Below are positions 1-8,971 of a stretch of 64,000 nucleotides of DNA, one piece after another. The position numbers and the translations under genes were made by a program. The first letter of the stretch is position 1, and each line of letters begins with the position of its first letter. The notes below the pieces were generated by a model, which worked only from the letters and a program-made list of their open reading frames with translations, made no database searches and was not told where the DNA came from. This DNA comes from Psychromonas marina (GTDB taxonomy: Bacteria; Pseudomonadota; Gammaproteobacteria; Enterobacterales; Psychromonadaceae), in contig NZ_BSPQ01000010.1 in NCBI RefSeq assembly GCF_030161115.1, forward strand, positions 124,001 through 188,000, written 5' to 3'.

Positions 1-473
1 TTAATTTTTTCAATTTCAATATGGTTATCGGCAATACGTCGGGTCTTACGGCGTAAATCTGTTTCTAACGTTTGGAATTTTTTCTCATATTGCTCAGAGA
101 TCTGTTTTAGTTGTTGATTGGCTGTCTTTTTAGTATTTTCACGAATTTCACGTAGTGATTGCCAACCAATCATCGCAATAAGGGAGGCAACTCCTGCGAT
201 AATATAGAAAAAATAGGTCACTGTATTAGAGGCATAACCGAGTGATTTATCTGCTACATCGAGTTCCCTCTCTGTTATATCGATAGTCAGGCGTCGCTCT
301 AAGTCTTGAAAATCATGGCGTAACGATTTGAGTTCATCTAATACATAGCGCTCAACCAAGGGTTTTTCAAAAAAACCTTGGTTTTTATTACTGGTCTCGG
401 TTTCTGGATTGCCATTAGCCCAAAGTACACTGGTTGTGAAACATAAAAAGATAAAAACTATTAATTTGTGCAA
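1..473 (-). CDS. Partial membrane-anchored periplasmic protein (C-terminus outside window)
   Basis: The reading frame runs off the left edge; 157 codons are visible. It starts at a TTG at 473 with AGAGGA about six bases upstream. The N-terminus (LHKLIVFIFLCFTTSVLWA) looks like a signal peptide. A polar region predicted to be helical follows, then a membrane segment near residues 85-105 (FFYIIAGVASLIAMIGW), then a charged, coiled-coil-like stretch rich in K, Q, E and R. It is divergent from the S49 peptidase gene, with about 60 bases between the two starts. No family is recognised with confidence. Vibrio and Shewanella have TPR proteins with this signal-peptide/helix/membrane arrangement, but no TPR is visible in the portion present. 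Confidence 0.6.
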   Translation of the reverse strand, partial: MHKLIVFIFLCFTTSVLWANGNPETETSNKNQGFFEKPLVERYVLDELKSLRHDFQDLERRLTIDITERELDVADKSLGYASNTVTYFFYIIAGVASLIAMIGWQSLREIRENTKKTANQQLKQISEQYEKKFQTLETDLRRKTRRIADNHIEIEKI

Positions 474-534
474 GGTGTATTCCTCTAGTTTGTTACAATC
501 ATTAACAACTTAAATTCTAGTGTAGGATAGGACA

Positions 535-1494
535 ATGAGCGAAACTAATAAAGCAGAAGATCAGTGGGTTAAAGGAATAATTAAAGAAACATTTGCAGAA
601 CAAAAAAAAGCACGTCGTTGGGGAATATTTTTTAAAGTGTTAACGTTCAGTTATCTCTTTGTAGCGCTGGTATTAATTGTAAATTCGGTACCGAGTGGAG
701 AGTCAGCTTCCGAGCAAACGCATACAGCAATGGTACGTGTGAATGGGGTGATTGCAGCTGATCAAGAAGCGAATGCTAATAGTATTGTGACAGGGTTACG
801 CGCCGCTTTTAAAAATGAAAATAGTGAAGCGGTGATGCTGGTGATTAATAGCCCTGGTGGTAGTCCGGTACAGGCGGGTTATGTTTATGATGAAATAAAG
901 CGCCTTCGTGGCTTATATCCGGACAAAAAACTGTATGCAGTGATTGCTGAGTTAGGTGCATCAGGCGGGTATTATATGGCTGCTGGGGCTGATGAAATTT
1001 ATGCAGACAAAGCCAGTTTAGTCGGTTCAATCGGGGTAACCGCTTCAAGTTTTGGATTTGTTGATCTGATGGAAAAGGTTGGGGTTAAGCGTCGTCATTT
1101 TACTTCGGGAGAGCATAAAGCATTCTTAGACCCCTTTTCACCTGAGAAAGAGGCTGAAGCTGAGTTTTGGCAGCAGGTATTAGACGTGACTCACCAACAG
1201 TTTATTAATGTTGTACAAGAGGGACGTGGTGATCGAATTGCTGATGCTGAAAAAAATGAAAAGCTCTATTCAGGCCTCATCTGGAATGGTGAACAAGCAT
1301 TGAAATTAGGGTTAATTGATGGCTTAGGTAGCCCTGGTTTCGTCGCGCGCGATATTATCGGTGCAGAAGATATTGTTGATTACACACTGCAAGAGTCTGC
1401 ATTAACAAAAGTAATTGAAAAACTCGGTATCTCGATTGGTAGTGGTCTAGCAAATAAAATGACAACACAGGGCAATAGCTTAACCCTTAACTAA
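535..1494 (+). CDS. S49 family signal peptide peptidase (SppA-like)
   Basis: A membrane-anchored serine peptidase expected to degrade cleaved signal peptides or membrane protein fragments. One membrane segment lies near residues 33-50, and the rest would face the periplasm. The Ser/Lys dyad of the family is visible: Ser143 in GASGGYYMAAGADEI and Lys195 in SGEHKAFLDPF. The oxyanion-hole segment INSPGGSP is near residues 104-111. At 319 residues it is the short, single-domain type rather than the roughly 600-residue E. coli SppA. The ATG at 535 follows AGGATAGGACA. A hairpin follows the stop and separates it from the convergent DUF3943 gene. Confidence 0.9.
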   Translation: MSETNKAEDQWVKGIIKETFAEQKKARRWGIFFKVLTFSYLFVALVLIVNSVPSGESASEQTHTAMVRVNGVIAADQEANANSIVTGLRAAFKNENSEAVMLVINSPGGSPVQAGYVYDEIKRLRGLYPDKKLYAVIAELGASGGYYMAAGADEIYADKASLVGSIGVTASSFGFVDLMEKVGVKRRHFTSGEHKAFLDPFSPEKEAEAEFWQQVLDVTHQQFINVVQEGRGDRIADAEKNEKLYSGLIWNGEQALKLGLIDGLGSPGFVARDIIGAEDIVDYTLQESALTKVIEKLGISIGSGLANKMTTQGNSLTLN

Positions 1495-1532
1495 GTGACT
1501 ATTTAAGTCACTAGTTAGGCCATTAGTTAGGT

Positions 1533-1572
1533 AATAGATGATGTGGATTGAATATTATCCATATCATCTATT
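1533..1572. terminator. Bidirectional hairpin between convergent genes
   Basis: AATAGATGAT-G-TGGAT pairs with ATCCA-T-ATCATCTATT around an eight-base loop. It lies between the S49 peptidase stop and the DUF3943 stop. A smaller inverted repeat, AGTGACT/AGTCACT, sits just before it at 1494-1512. The T tract is short, so termination efficiency is uncertain. Confidence 0.6.
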
Positions 1573-1600
1573 TGCACCCTAAGCTGTTAAATAAAAGTAA

Positions 1601-3067
1601 TTAAAGTGACCACTCACCTTTTCCAAAACGGTAGATAATTGAACTCGCTAAATGGTTTTCATTGGTTTTTGTGCGAGTACTATAAAAACTACGCCAATCT
1701 CCCTGAATCGCCCAGTTATTATTAATTTTATAATGCAAACCGAGTCCTGCATTAACAACAAAGCGTGTTTGATCATTATCTTCATCACGGATCATCTCAC
1801 CTAAACCCGCGGTAATAAAAGGGCGTAAGTCTTTGCTACTGTTGAAATAATATTGACCATCAACACCATAATTTTCATAAACAATATTATCACCGACACC
1901 ATCGCTATGTGCGATCGCACGTGTGTAGCTGAGACGGGTAGAAAATTGAGGTGTAAAATAGAGACCTAAAGTCCACTGAGATCCCAAGGCACTTTTTTTA
2001 GCCCACTCATCATCTAAATTTACCCAAGCAGCGCCGACTGATAAACCGATAATCCCGGTATCAACAGGATCCTCTGTACGTGTTTCATAACGAGAGCTAA
2101 CTACGCGTTTACCACTGATACCCGCTAATGCAGGACTATCATCATCACCAAAAATGTAACTAACTTTTAGACCAACCTGATTTTCTTTTTCATTACCATA
2201 AGGAAGAGGTGTTTCTTGAAAGGTGAAATAACCCGTCCCAGCTTTAATAATATCTTTACCCACGAGGTAGTTAAAATTTCTGCCGATAGAATCCACAGGA
2301 TCTAAGAAAAACAGTGCTGTATTACCTAGGGACTCAGAGCCTAAAACCGTGCCACCATTAAGCCAAATATCTCGCTCAGTGGTATAGGCCCATTCACCAT
2401 ATGCCCAACCTAACACCGGAGTTACTACTAGGTCTTGTATTGAAGGCACCTCGGCAAAGGCTTCAACCCCGTATTCCCAGAAAAAGGTAGACATCATTGT
2501 TGAGTAGATAAATGCATCCCATTGACGATAACCAGATTTTCGTGCCGATTGGTAATAAACCCCACCAAAATAGGGGTGCATGACATAGTTTAGAATCGCA
2601 TCATCTCTGTCCCAAACCGGGCCAGATTTAACGTTATCGGTCCACTTATTTATCAAGTCTAAATCGTTTTTTTCCCAGTTAGTGATTGATTCAGGCATCA
2701 CAGCAAGCACGGCAATGACACCTAAACCTAACCCAAAAATGGAATAGGTTTGGGATAATAATCTATCTGAATCCTCGCCATTTTGGGGACTAAAAAGTGA
2801 CACCTGATAGGGGCTGTCGTAAAAGTCAGGTGCGACCTCTTTTTCTTCCCATGCAGAGTTAGTGGCATGTTTTTGGTATATCTCAATGCGCATTTCAGTT
2901 AAAGGTTGCTGATCAGTAATATCTTCGGCCAATGTGATTGGTGAAGATAGCACTATCATGGCCATTATTGTTGCTTGGTGTAATTTTGGAGTCACGGCGA
3001 TACCAGGTGATTTTAATTTAATAGTTATGTGATGTTTAAACTTAGAGTAAGATGCAATCTTACGCAA
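1601..3067 (-). CDS. DUF3943 domain-containing outer-membrane protein
   Basis: This appears to be an exported protein with a DUF3943-like central region (HPYFGGVYYQSARKSGY, then MMSTFFWEYGVEAFAE and VTPVLGWAYGEW, about residues 165-235). Its C-terminal half (about 320-488) has alternating polar/aromatic strands ending in IIYRFGKGEWSL, which looks like an outer-membrane beta-barrel. Function is not known for the family. The start is uncertain. The longest frame begins at a TTG with no ribosome binding site and places a basic segment before the signal peptide. A GTG at 2995 or the ATG pair near residues 35-37 (MAMIVLSSPITLAED) would give a more normal export signal. It is convergent with the S49 peptidase gene. 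Confidence 0.7.
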   Translation of the reverse strand: MRKIASYSKFKHHITIKLKSPGIAVTPKLHQATIMAMIVLSSPITLAEDITDQQPLTEMRIEIYQKHATNSAWEEKEVAPDFYDSPYQVSLFSPQNGEDSDRLLSQTYSIFGLGLGVIAVLAVMPESITNWEKNDLDLINKWTDNVKSGPVWDRDDAILNYVMHPYFGGVYYQSARKSGYRQWDAFIYSTMMSTFFWEYGVEAFAEVPSIQDLVVTPVLGWAYGEWAYTTERDIWLNGGTVLGSESLGNTALFFLDPVDSIGRNFNYLVGKDIIKAGTGYFTFQETPLPYGNEKENQVGLKVSYIFGDDDSPALAGISGKRVVSSRYETRTEDPVDTGIIGLSVGAAWVNLDDEWAKKSALGSQWTLGLYFTPQFSTRLSYTRAIAHSDGVGDNIVYENYGVDGQYYFNSSKDLRPFITAGLGEMIRDEDNDQTRFVVNAGLGLHYKINNNWAIQGDWRSFYSTRTKTNENHLASSIIYRFGKGEWSL

Positions 3068-3090
3068 TGATATAATGTAAGTTTCTCTTT

Positions 3091-4074
3091 TTAAATGCTA
3101 TCTGCCGGAAATACCACTCCGGTCAATGCTCTTATTTCAGTAATTACCGCGGAGGTTATTTTAGCGCGTTGCATTGCTACATCATCAATTTTTTTATCTA
3201 ATATTTGCTGAGCAAAAAACTGTGCTTCATAAACCATGCTGTTGTCATTTCTTTTAATACTTACATCAACGTTTTTATCTTGTTGTGGCTGAAATAGCGT
3301 TACTTTTTCACATTGCGCGACATGTTCAATGTGTAATGACCCTTGTTCACCTTGGATTTCATTACTGAGTTGTGAATCGCTGACTTTGGAATGATCGATA
3401 GTAATGCTGAATGTGCCGTAGTTCAGTATGGCAGTGCCACAACCGTCAACACCAGAGTCAAGCAGAAATGCGCTTGCTTGAATGCTGAGAGGGCGCCCAA
3501 ATAGTGCGACACTAAAGGCGATACAGTAATAACCAATATCCATGATAGAGCCGTTAGAAAAACTGGGATTAAAGGTATTAGGGTTGTTACCGGCTAAATA
3601 AGCGGGGTAGCGTGAAGAGTATTGGCAATAATGAATATGTGCTTTACGCAACGGGCCTAATTTATGAAGATTATCTTGAATCTGTTTAAAATTAGGTAGG
3701 TGCGCTGTCATGTAAGCCTCGAAAAGGATCACGTTATTTTCAATCGCCGTTTGGAATAGCAACTCAACTTGTTGTGCATTGGAAGCGAGGGGTTTTTCAC
3801 AAATCACATGTTTACCTGCTTTAAGCATCTGCATTGATTGCTCAAAGTGTAATGAATTTGGGCTAGCAATATAAACAGCTTCTACATTTACATCCTGTGC
3901 AAGTAGAGCAAGGCTATCGTAACAAGTAGTTACAGAAAATTTATCACCAAAAAGCTGTGCGCTTTGTAAAGTGCGGGAGTAAACTGCACGTAGTGATAAC
4001 TGTTTTTCAACGCGTGTAGCATTGACAAATTTTTCTGTGATCCAGTTAGTGCCAATGACTGCAAAGTTAATCAT
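3091..4074 (-). CDS. Gfo/Idh/MocA family NAD(P)-dependent oxidoreductase
   Basis: A two-domain sugar-type dehydrogenase of 327 residues. The N-terminal Rossmann fold begins at residue 2 (INFAVIGTNWIT), and the family motif EKP is at residues 93-95 (HVICEKPLASNA). The C-terminal half holds the substrate domain, with GSIMDIGYYCIAF near residue 175. The substrate cannot be named from sequence. It is divergent from the tex gene, with 65 bases between the starts, and ends 23 bases before the DUF3943 start, so the two minus-strand genes could be co-transcribed. Confidence 0.85.
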   Translation of the reverse strand: MINFAVIGTNWITEKFVNATRVEKQLSLRAVYSRTLQSAQLFGDKFSVTTCYDSLALLAQDVNVEAVYIASPNSLHFEQSMQMLKAGKHVICEKPLASNAQQVELLFQTAIENNVILFEAYMTAHLPNFKQIQDNLHKLGPLRKAHIHYCQYSSRYPAYLAGNNPNTFNPSFSNGSIMDIGYYCIAFSVALFGRPLSIQASAFLLDSGVDGCGTAILNYGTFSITIDHSKVSDSQLSNEIQGEQGSLHIEHVAQCEKVTLFQPQQDKNVDVSIKRNDNSMVYEAQFFAQQILDKKIDDVAMQRAKITSAVITEIRALTGVVFPADSI

Positions 4075-4139
4075 GTTAACGCCTTTCGGTGATTTATCTA
4101 TTCAATAAATAAAAATAAAGTGATGATAAGAATAAAAAT

Positions 4140-6323
4140 ATGAATAAGCCAGCATTAAATAAAGAATTAAATAAGCAACTTGCAAATGAACTCACTATTT
4201 CTGAGCAGCAAGTTAATACTTTTATCTCACTTTATGATGAGGGCAATACGGTGCCATTTATTGCGCGTTACCGTAAAGAGATGACCAAAGGGCTTGATGA
4301 TACTCAACTACGAGCATTAGAAACGCGTTTATCTTACCTACGGGAATTAGAAACGCGACGCAGCGCCATTCTCAAAGCATTAACTGAATCAGGGAAACTC
4401 TGTGCTCAACTAGCTCAGCAACTAAACCAGAGTGTCAGTAAAACGGAACTAGAGCAGTTATATCTGCCTTTTAAAAGTAAACGCATTAATAAAGCGCAGC
4501 TTGCGATTCAAGCCGGGCTGGAACCCTTTGCTGATAAACTATGGTTTCAACCAGAATCCGATAAAATTCGTTTGAGCAAAGCTTATATCTGTCATGCTTT
4601 TAGTAGTAGTGATGAAGTTGTCGCGGGTGCGATGCAGATTATTATTGAACGCTTGGCGGTTGATATCCCATTATTGAGTAAGCTGAAAAATCAGCTCATC
4701 AATAATGCAAATATTAAGGTTTCAGTGGTTAAAGGCAAAGAGCAAGAAGCACTGAAGTTTAAAGATTACTTTGATTATAGTGAGCCAGTAAAACGTATTT
4801 TACCACATCGATTGCTGGCGATTCTCCGTGGTAAAAGTGAAGGTTTTTTACGTGTGAAATTTGAAGCTGATCCGCACCAAGATAAAAGTATTAAAACCTC
4901 TTATTGTGAAGTTATCATCGCTTCTCATTTGGGGTTCTCATTAAAAGGGGTAAGCACTTCGAACTGGCGCGCTGAGGTGATTAAAAAAGCGTGGAAATCT
5001 AAATTACTAACGATGCTTGAAACGCAGATAAGCAGTGCGTTGAAAGAGAAAGCCTATGATGAGGCTATCCAACTGTTTGCCACCAATCTTAAAGATCTGT
5101 TAATGAGTGCACCTGCTGGGCGTAAAGTGGTTTTAGGTTTTGATCCAGGCTTTCGGAGTGGCTGTAAAATAGCTGTTATTGATGCAACGGGTAAATACCT
5201 TTGTAGTGCAACCATCTACCCGCATGCACCACAGAAACAGTGGGATAGTGCAAAGCAGCAGGTTATCTCATTATTAAAGCAGCATCGTGTTGACCTTGTT
5301 GCTATTGGTAACGGTACCGCATCGCGTGAGAGTGAACAGTTTATCAGTGAGTGTATTGAAAACAGTGGGTTCGATTTGAAACAATTGATTGTCAGTGAAG
5401 CAGGGGCTTCGGTCTACTCTGCGTCTGAGCTTGCTAGTCATGAACTGCCTGAATTAGACGTTTCTATTCGAGGTGCCGTTTCCATCGCCAGACGTTTACA
5501 AGATCCGCTTGCTGAGTTAGTGAAAATCGATGCGAAAGCGATTGGTGTTGGGCTTTATCAGCATGATGTTAATCAAACTCAATTAAGCCAGCGTTTACAG
5601 GCAGTGGTTGAAGACTGTGTTAATGCGGTTGGGGTAGATCTTAATAGCGCTTCTGCACCACTACTGAGTTTTGTAGCGGGGTTAAACAGTCGCATTGCAG
5701 AAAATATTATTGCACATCGCGATCAAAACGGTCTATTTCATTCACGCAATGAGCTAAAAAAAGTCGCACGTCTAGGTAATAAAGCTTTTGAGCAAAGTGC
5801 GGGATTCTTGCGTATCACTGAAGCTGCTAACCCTCTTGATAATACCGCGGTACACCCTGAGAGCTATTATCTGGTTAATAAAATGGCTAAACAGTTAAAC
5901 GTAGCGGTCGCGAGCTTACTCAATCAAACTAACTTATTAGAAGAGGTAGATAATAAAGCGCTGGTGGATACGCAGTTTGGTTTATTAACCATTGATGGAA
6001 TAAAGCAGGAACTAAGAAAGCCTAATCGTGACCCTCGTCCCGAGTTTAAAACGGTTAGTTATGCTAAAGGAATTAATAAAATAACTGATTTAGAGGTGGG
6101 ATTAACGTTGCAGGGCGTTATCTCTAATGTGACTAACTTTGGTGCTTTTGTCGATATTGGCGTACACCAAGATGGCTTAGTACACATCTCCCATTTAGCC
6201 GATAAGTTTGTCTCTGATCCGACTCAAATCGTGAAAGCTGGACAGATAGTCTCAGTGAAGGTATTAGAAGTTGATCTACAGCGAAAACGGATTGCTTTAT
6301 CGATGCGCAGTGAGTCGTTGTAA
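4140..6323 (+). CDS. tex: Tex family RNA-binding protein (transcription accessory protein)
   Basis: Tex is a conserved cytoplasmic nucleic-acid-binding protein linked to transcription. The N-terminal Tex domain shows VPFIARYRKEMTKGLDD (about residues 38-54) and LEQLYLPFKSKR. A YqgF/RNase H-like domain follows (VVLGFDPGFRSGCKIAV, about 330-346), then helix-hairpin-helix segments (GVDLNSASAPLLSFVAGL), then a C-terminal S1 RNA-binding domain (about 650-722: GVISNVTNFGAFVDIGVHQDGLVHIS). It is slightly shorter (727 residues) than typical homologues, which run to about 770. Its stop overlaps the next start as TAATG, so translation with trmK is probably coupled. Confidence 0.93.
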   Translation: MNKPALNKELNKQLANELTISEQQVNTFISLYDEGNTVPFIARYRKEMTKGLDDTQLRALETRLSYLRELETRRSAILKALTESGKLCAQLAQQLNQSVSKTELEQLYLPFKSKRINKAQLAIQAGLEPFADKLWFQPESDKIRLSKAYICHAFSSSDEVVAGAMQIIIERLAVDIPLLSKLKNQLINNANIKVSVVKGKEQEALKFKDYFDYSEPVKRILPHRLLAILRGKSEGFLRVKFEADPHQDKSIKTSYCEVIIASHLGFSLKGVSTSNWRAEVIKKAWKSKLLTMLETQISSALKEKAYDEAIQLFATNLKDLLMSAPAGRKVVLGFDPGFRSGCKIAVIDATGKYLCSATIYPHAPQKQWDSAKQQVISLLKQHRVDLVAIGNGTASRESEQFISECIENSGFDLKQLIVSEAGASVYSASELASHELPELDVSIRGAVSIARRLQDPLAELVKIDAKAIGVGLYQHDVNQTQLSQRLQAVVEDCVNAVGVDLNSASAPLLSFVAGLNSRIAENIIAHRDQNGLFHSRNELKKVARLGNKAFEQSAGFLRITEAANPLDNTAVHPESYYLVNKMAKQLNVAVASLLNQTNLLEEVDNKALVDTQFGLLTIDGIKQELRKPNRDPRPEFKTVSYAKGINKITDLEVGLTLQGVISNVTNFGAFVDIGVHQDGLVHISHLADKFVSDPTQIVKAGQIVSVKVLEVDLQRKRIALSMRSESL

Positions 6324-7009
6324 TGGAAGAGTTCAGTAAAGTGAAGTTAGGGAAGCGCTTAACTGCCATTGAATCGATCGTAAATGATGAGTATGACCAT
6401 ATATGGGATTGTTGCTGCGATCATGGATTATTAGGATTTCAGTTACTTGAGAAAGGCAAAGCAGAAACGCAGCATTTTGTGGATATTGTGCCGCAATTGC
6501 TGGAGCAGATAGAGAGCAAGCTCAAACGTTTCTATCGTGGTGATAAACAGTGGCAAGTGCATTGCTTGGATGTTGCACAATTGCCTTTACTTGATTACCC
6601 AACGCAGAAGCACTTAATAATCATTGCCGGTGTCGGCGGGCAATTATTGATAGACTTTTTGAGTAAATTACTGCCGTTATCCGCAACAATGAATATTGAG
6701 TTTGTTCTGTCACCCGTTCACCATAACTATCAATTAAGGGCATTTCTTGCCAACCATCAATGCGCTCTTATCGATGAATTTATTGTTGCTGAAAATAAGC
6801 GTTATTATGAAGTGTTGCATATTAACAATAGCGAGCCTCATGTGAATGCAGCGCAAATATCGCTAGTAGGTAATAAAATGTGGGATTTTGAAAATAGTGA
6901 TCATCAAAATTACTTGCAGCAAACACTCGCACACTACCAACGTATGGCCAAAAATCCAAACACTGAAGTTGATCAAATCATTAGCGCCTATCAACAGTTA
7001 ATACTATAA
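6323..7009 (+). CDS. trmK: TrmK family tRNA (adenine22-N1)-methyltransferase
   Basis: Class I SAM-dependent methyltransferase of the TrmK/COG2384 family, which methylates N1 of A22 in tRNA. The SAM-binding motif is WDCCCDHGLLG (about residues 29-38). The family motif IIAGVGGQLLIDFL is near residues 100-113, followed by FVLSPVHHNYQLRAFL. It starts inside the tex stop codon (TAATG overlap), which suggests translational coupling. Target specificity is inferred from the family, not from sequence. Confidence 0.85.
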   Translation: MEEFSKVKLGKRLTAIESIVNDEYDHIWDCCCDHGLLGFQLLEKGKAETQHFVDIVPQLLEQIESKLKRFYRGDKQWQVHCLDVAQLPLLDYPTQKHLIIIAGVGGQLLIDFLSKLLPLSATMNIEFVLSPVHHNYQLRAFLANHQCALIDEFIVAENKRYYEVLHINNSEPHVNAAQISLVGNKMWDFENSDHQNYLQQTLAHYQRMAKNPNTEVDQIISAYQQLIL

Positions 7010-7049
7010 TCGCCCCTTTTTTATACTATTGACTAAAGGCTAACTCCCC

Positions 7050-7592
7050 ATGCGTTTATTAAAATCAACGGTGCATCCCGATATTGAGTCTCTTAAGCAG
7101 ACGAGCTTTGAACGTATCGCGACACGTGCCATTGTATTAAAGCAGGATAAAATTCTACTTTTATACACTGCCCGTTACGATGACTACACCTTGCCGGGTG
7201 GCGGTGTAGACACAGGTGAAGATATTATTGAAGGCTTTAAACGAGAACTTTTAGAAGAGACAGGTGCTAAAAATATCCATAATATTAAGCCCTTTGGATT
7301 ATATGAGGAGCTACGCCCTTGGTATAAAGATGATTTCGATATCATGAAAATGAAATCTTACTGTTTTAGTTGTGAGATTGATGCGCAGCTTGGAGAAACT
7401 AATTTAGAAGATTATGAAATCAAAAATGGAATGAAAGTAGTGTGGTTACCCATTATTGAAGCGATAAAGCATAATGAAAAAATTATTGCTGAAAGCGATA
7501 AAAAAGGGATGTCAGTCGAGCGTGAACTGTTCCTCTTAAAGCTTATTCAAAAAGAGTTAATCCCGACAAATCAACACTGCCTTACATACTAA
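7050..7592 (+). CDS. NUDIX hydrolase
   Basis: A 180-residue hydrolase with an intact Nudix box at residues 51-73: G-x5-E-x7-RELLEETGA, all metal-binding positions present. The substrate cannot be inferred. It follows trmK by 40 bases on the same strand and may belong to the tex-trmK operon. Its 3' end overlaps that of the convergent gene downstream by 11 bases, and no terminator is visible between them. Confidence 0.88.
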   Translation: MRLLKSTVHPDIESLKQTSFERIATRAIVLKQDKILLLYTARYDDYTLPGGGVDTGEDIIEGFKRELLEETGAKNIHNIKPFGLYEELRPWYKDDFDIMKMKSYCFSCEIDAQLGETNLEDYEIKNGMKVVWLPIIEAIKHNEKIIAESDKKGMSVERELFLLKLIQKELIPTNQHCLTY

Positions 7593-8955
7593 GAACAGAT
7601 TCAATACCATACAATGCTAAGCCTTCCCTAGTACGTGTTGAAGGCGTTAAGCTAGCAATAATATTAATCTGTTGCAGCTGTGCATGCTGGATAAATTCAA
7701 GCAGCGCATCCGGTGCATCGGTTAATAGCTTGAGGCTTAATGATTCAGATAAAATGATATCCGATATTGGTAAGCTTTTAAGAAAATCACTTAATAGGTT
7801 GTTTTCATTTTGTAGTAGCCAATATACTTTTGATTGTGCCAGGCGTGCCATCACTAAGGTTGAAAAAAACAGAGAGTTAGGTAAGACGTTCTCGGGGTAT
7901 TCAATACAGATATCTAAATTATACGGGTTACAATGCAACTCAACGGCAAGGGGTTCACGAATACTGCGTTGTAACCCTTCTGGATACCAGTCTTTGATAC
8001 TTTTGGCACTGATAATATGGCGAATAGAGGGGGATTTTGGTAATGCTGCAATCTGGCTTTTAGTCATCCCATAGGGGCAAAAGTGGCTAGTCACTGAATC
8101 ATTATCAAGGTTGTATATTTTATGGGCGCCAACTTCTATGTTTTCTTCATCCACCCAATGTTTTAAATAAACTCTTGAAAAAAGTGTTGAAAAAAGTTTT
8201 TCCCATTTCTTTTTATCTGGTATTTCAGGAAGGCTTGCTAATACGGGAAAGCCTTTTGTTTCTACTAGTGTGTAGGTTGAATGGCATACATTTCGCGCAA
8301 GATCCCCGTAAATGATGATGATAGGAAACTTTTCACTATTACTTAGCCCTTTTAAAATATCGAGAAGCTGGATACCCACAGCTTCAAGGTCGATAATTAA
8401 TAATTTCTGTTTGTTAATTTCTGTAAGTGCAGCGCTATTATTGAAATAGCAAATATTTGCAAGTCCCATTGACTTCAAATTAGCCTGATGTAGTTTTTTG
8501 TGTTTGCCATCTTCAGTTATAAACGCAACAGGATATTCTGCTATCCATTTGGTAAATTGCAATTTGATATCTTTTTTCCAAATCGAGATGTTTTCATACA
8601 GCTCTTGCTCATCTGCACAATGAACAAAAATAGGTAAGTTGGTATCCATACTCGGTAACGGGCCTAACCAAAATACGCGAATATCAGTACGATGAGTTAA
8701 TAGGTTAATTAAGGTATCGCGATCTGTTTTTGAATCAAGCTCAATGCTCGCTGGGAGAATTAGTGCGCCACCACGAGGGCTAATTTTAAGCATGAAAATG
8801 AGTTGTTCAATTGAGTAGGAAAAGTATAGCGGGTTATCATCAAGTTTAATTTTACGGTTGTAGCTATAAATTCTGAGCGTATTGTATTGTTGCTGGTGTG
8901 AAGCTGATGCCAACATCTGTAACTCTTGCTCAGATAAAATCGAACTTTGTTCCAT
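7582..8955 (-). CDS. Protein with receiver-like and degenerate EAL-like regions
   Basis: I do not recognise a named family for this protein of about 457 residues. The central part (about 155-275) reads like a response-regulator fold: FITEDGKHKKLHQANLKSMG, then LLIIDLEAVGIQLLDILKGL with an Asp at the phospho-acceptor position, then FPIIIIYGD and VLASLPEIPDKKKW. The last 100 residues resemble the end of an EAL domain (DIILSESLSLKLL, IASLTPSTRTREGLALYGIESVL), but the EAL signature and metal ligands are not visible, so phosphodiesterase activity is unlikely. The ATG at 8955 is chosen because AAGGTG lies six bases upstream; the longer frame's GTG at 8964 sits in that site. It starts 16 bases after the DUF2913 gene and is probably co-transcribed with it. 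Confidence 0.6.
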   Translation of the reverse strand: MEQSSILSEQELQMLASASHQQQYNTLRIYSYNRKIKLDDNPLYFSYSIEQLIFMLKISPRGGALILPASIELDSKTDRDTLINLLTHRTDIRVFWLGPLPSMDTNLPIFVHCADEQELYENISIWKKDIKLQFTKWIAEYPVAFITEDGKHKKLHQANLKSMGLANICYFNNSAALTEINKQKLLIIDLEAVGIQLLDILKGLSNSEKFPIIIIYGDLARNVCHSTYTLVETKGFPVLASLPEIPDKKKWEKLFSTLFSRVYLKHWVDEENIEVGAHKIYNLDNDSVTSHFCPYGMTKSQIAALPKSPSIRHIISAKSIKDWYPEGLQRSIREPLAVELHCNPYNLDICIEYPENVLPNSLFFSTLVMARLAQSKVYWLLQNENNLLSDFLKSLPISDIILSESLSLKLLTDAPDALLEFIQHAQLQQINIIASLTPSTRTREGLALYGIESVLSM

Positions 8956-8971
8956 TGTTGGCACCTTATGG

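Noticed and set aside
845-1048. Antisense frames inside sppA-like, glcB, aceA and the Bat genes
   Set aside because: They lie wholly opposite well-supported genes, lack start signals and show no family features.
1494-1512. AGTGACT-ATTTA-AGTCACT as another CusR-like box
   Set aside because: Arm sequence and spacing differ from TGACAA-NN-TTGTCA, and it lies after a stop codon, not in a promoter.
7582-8955. Calling this an active EAL phosphodiesterase
   Set aside because: No EAL signature or metal-binding residues could be located; only the fold-like C-terminal pattern is seen.
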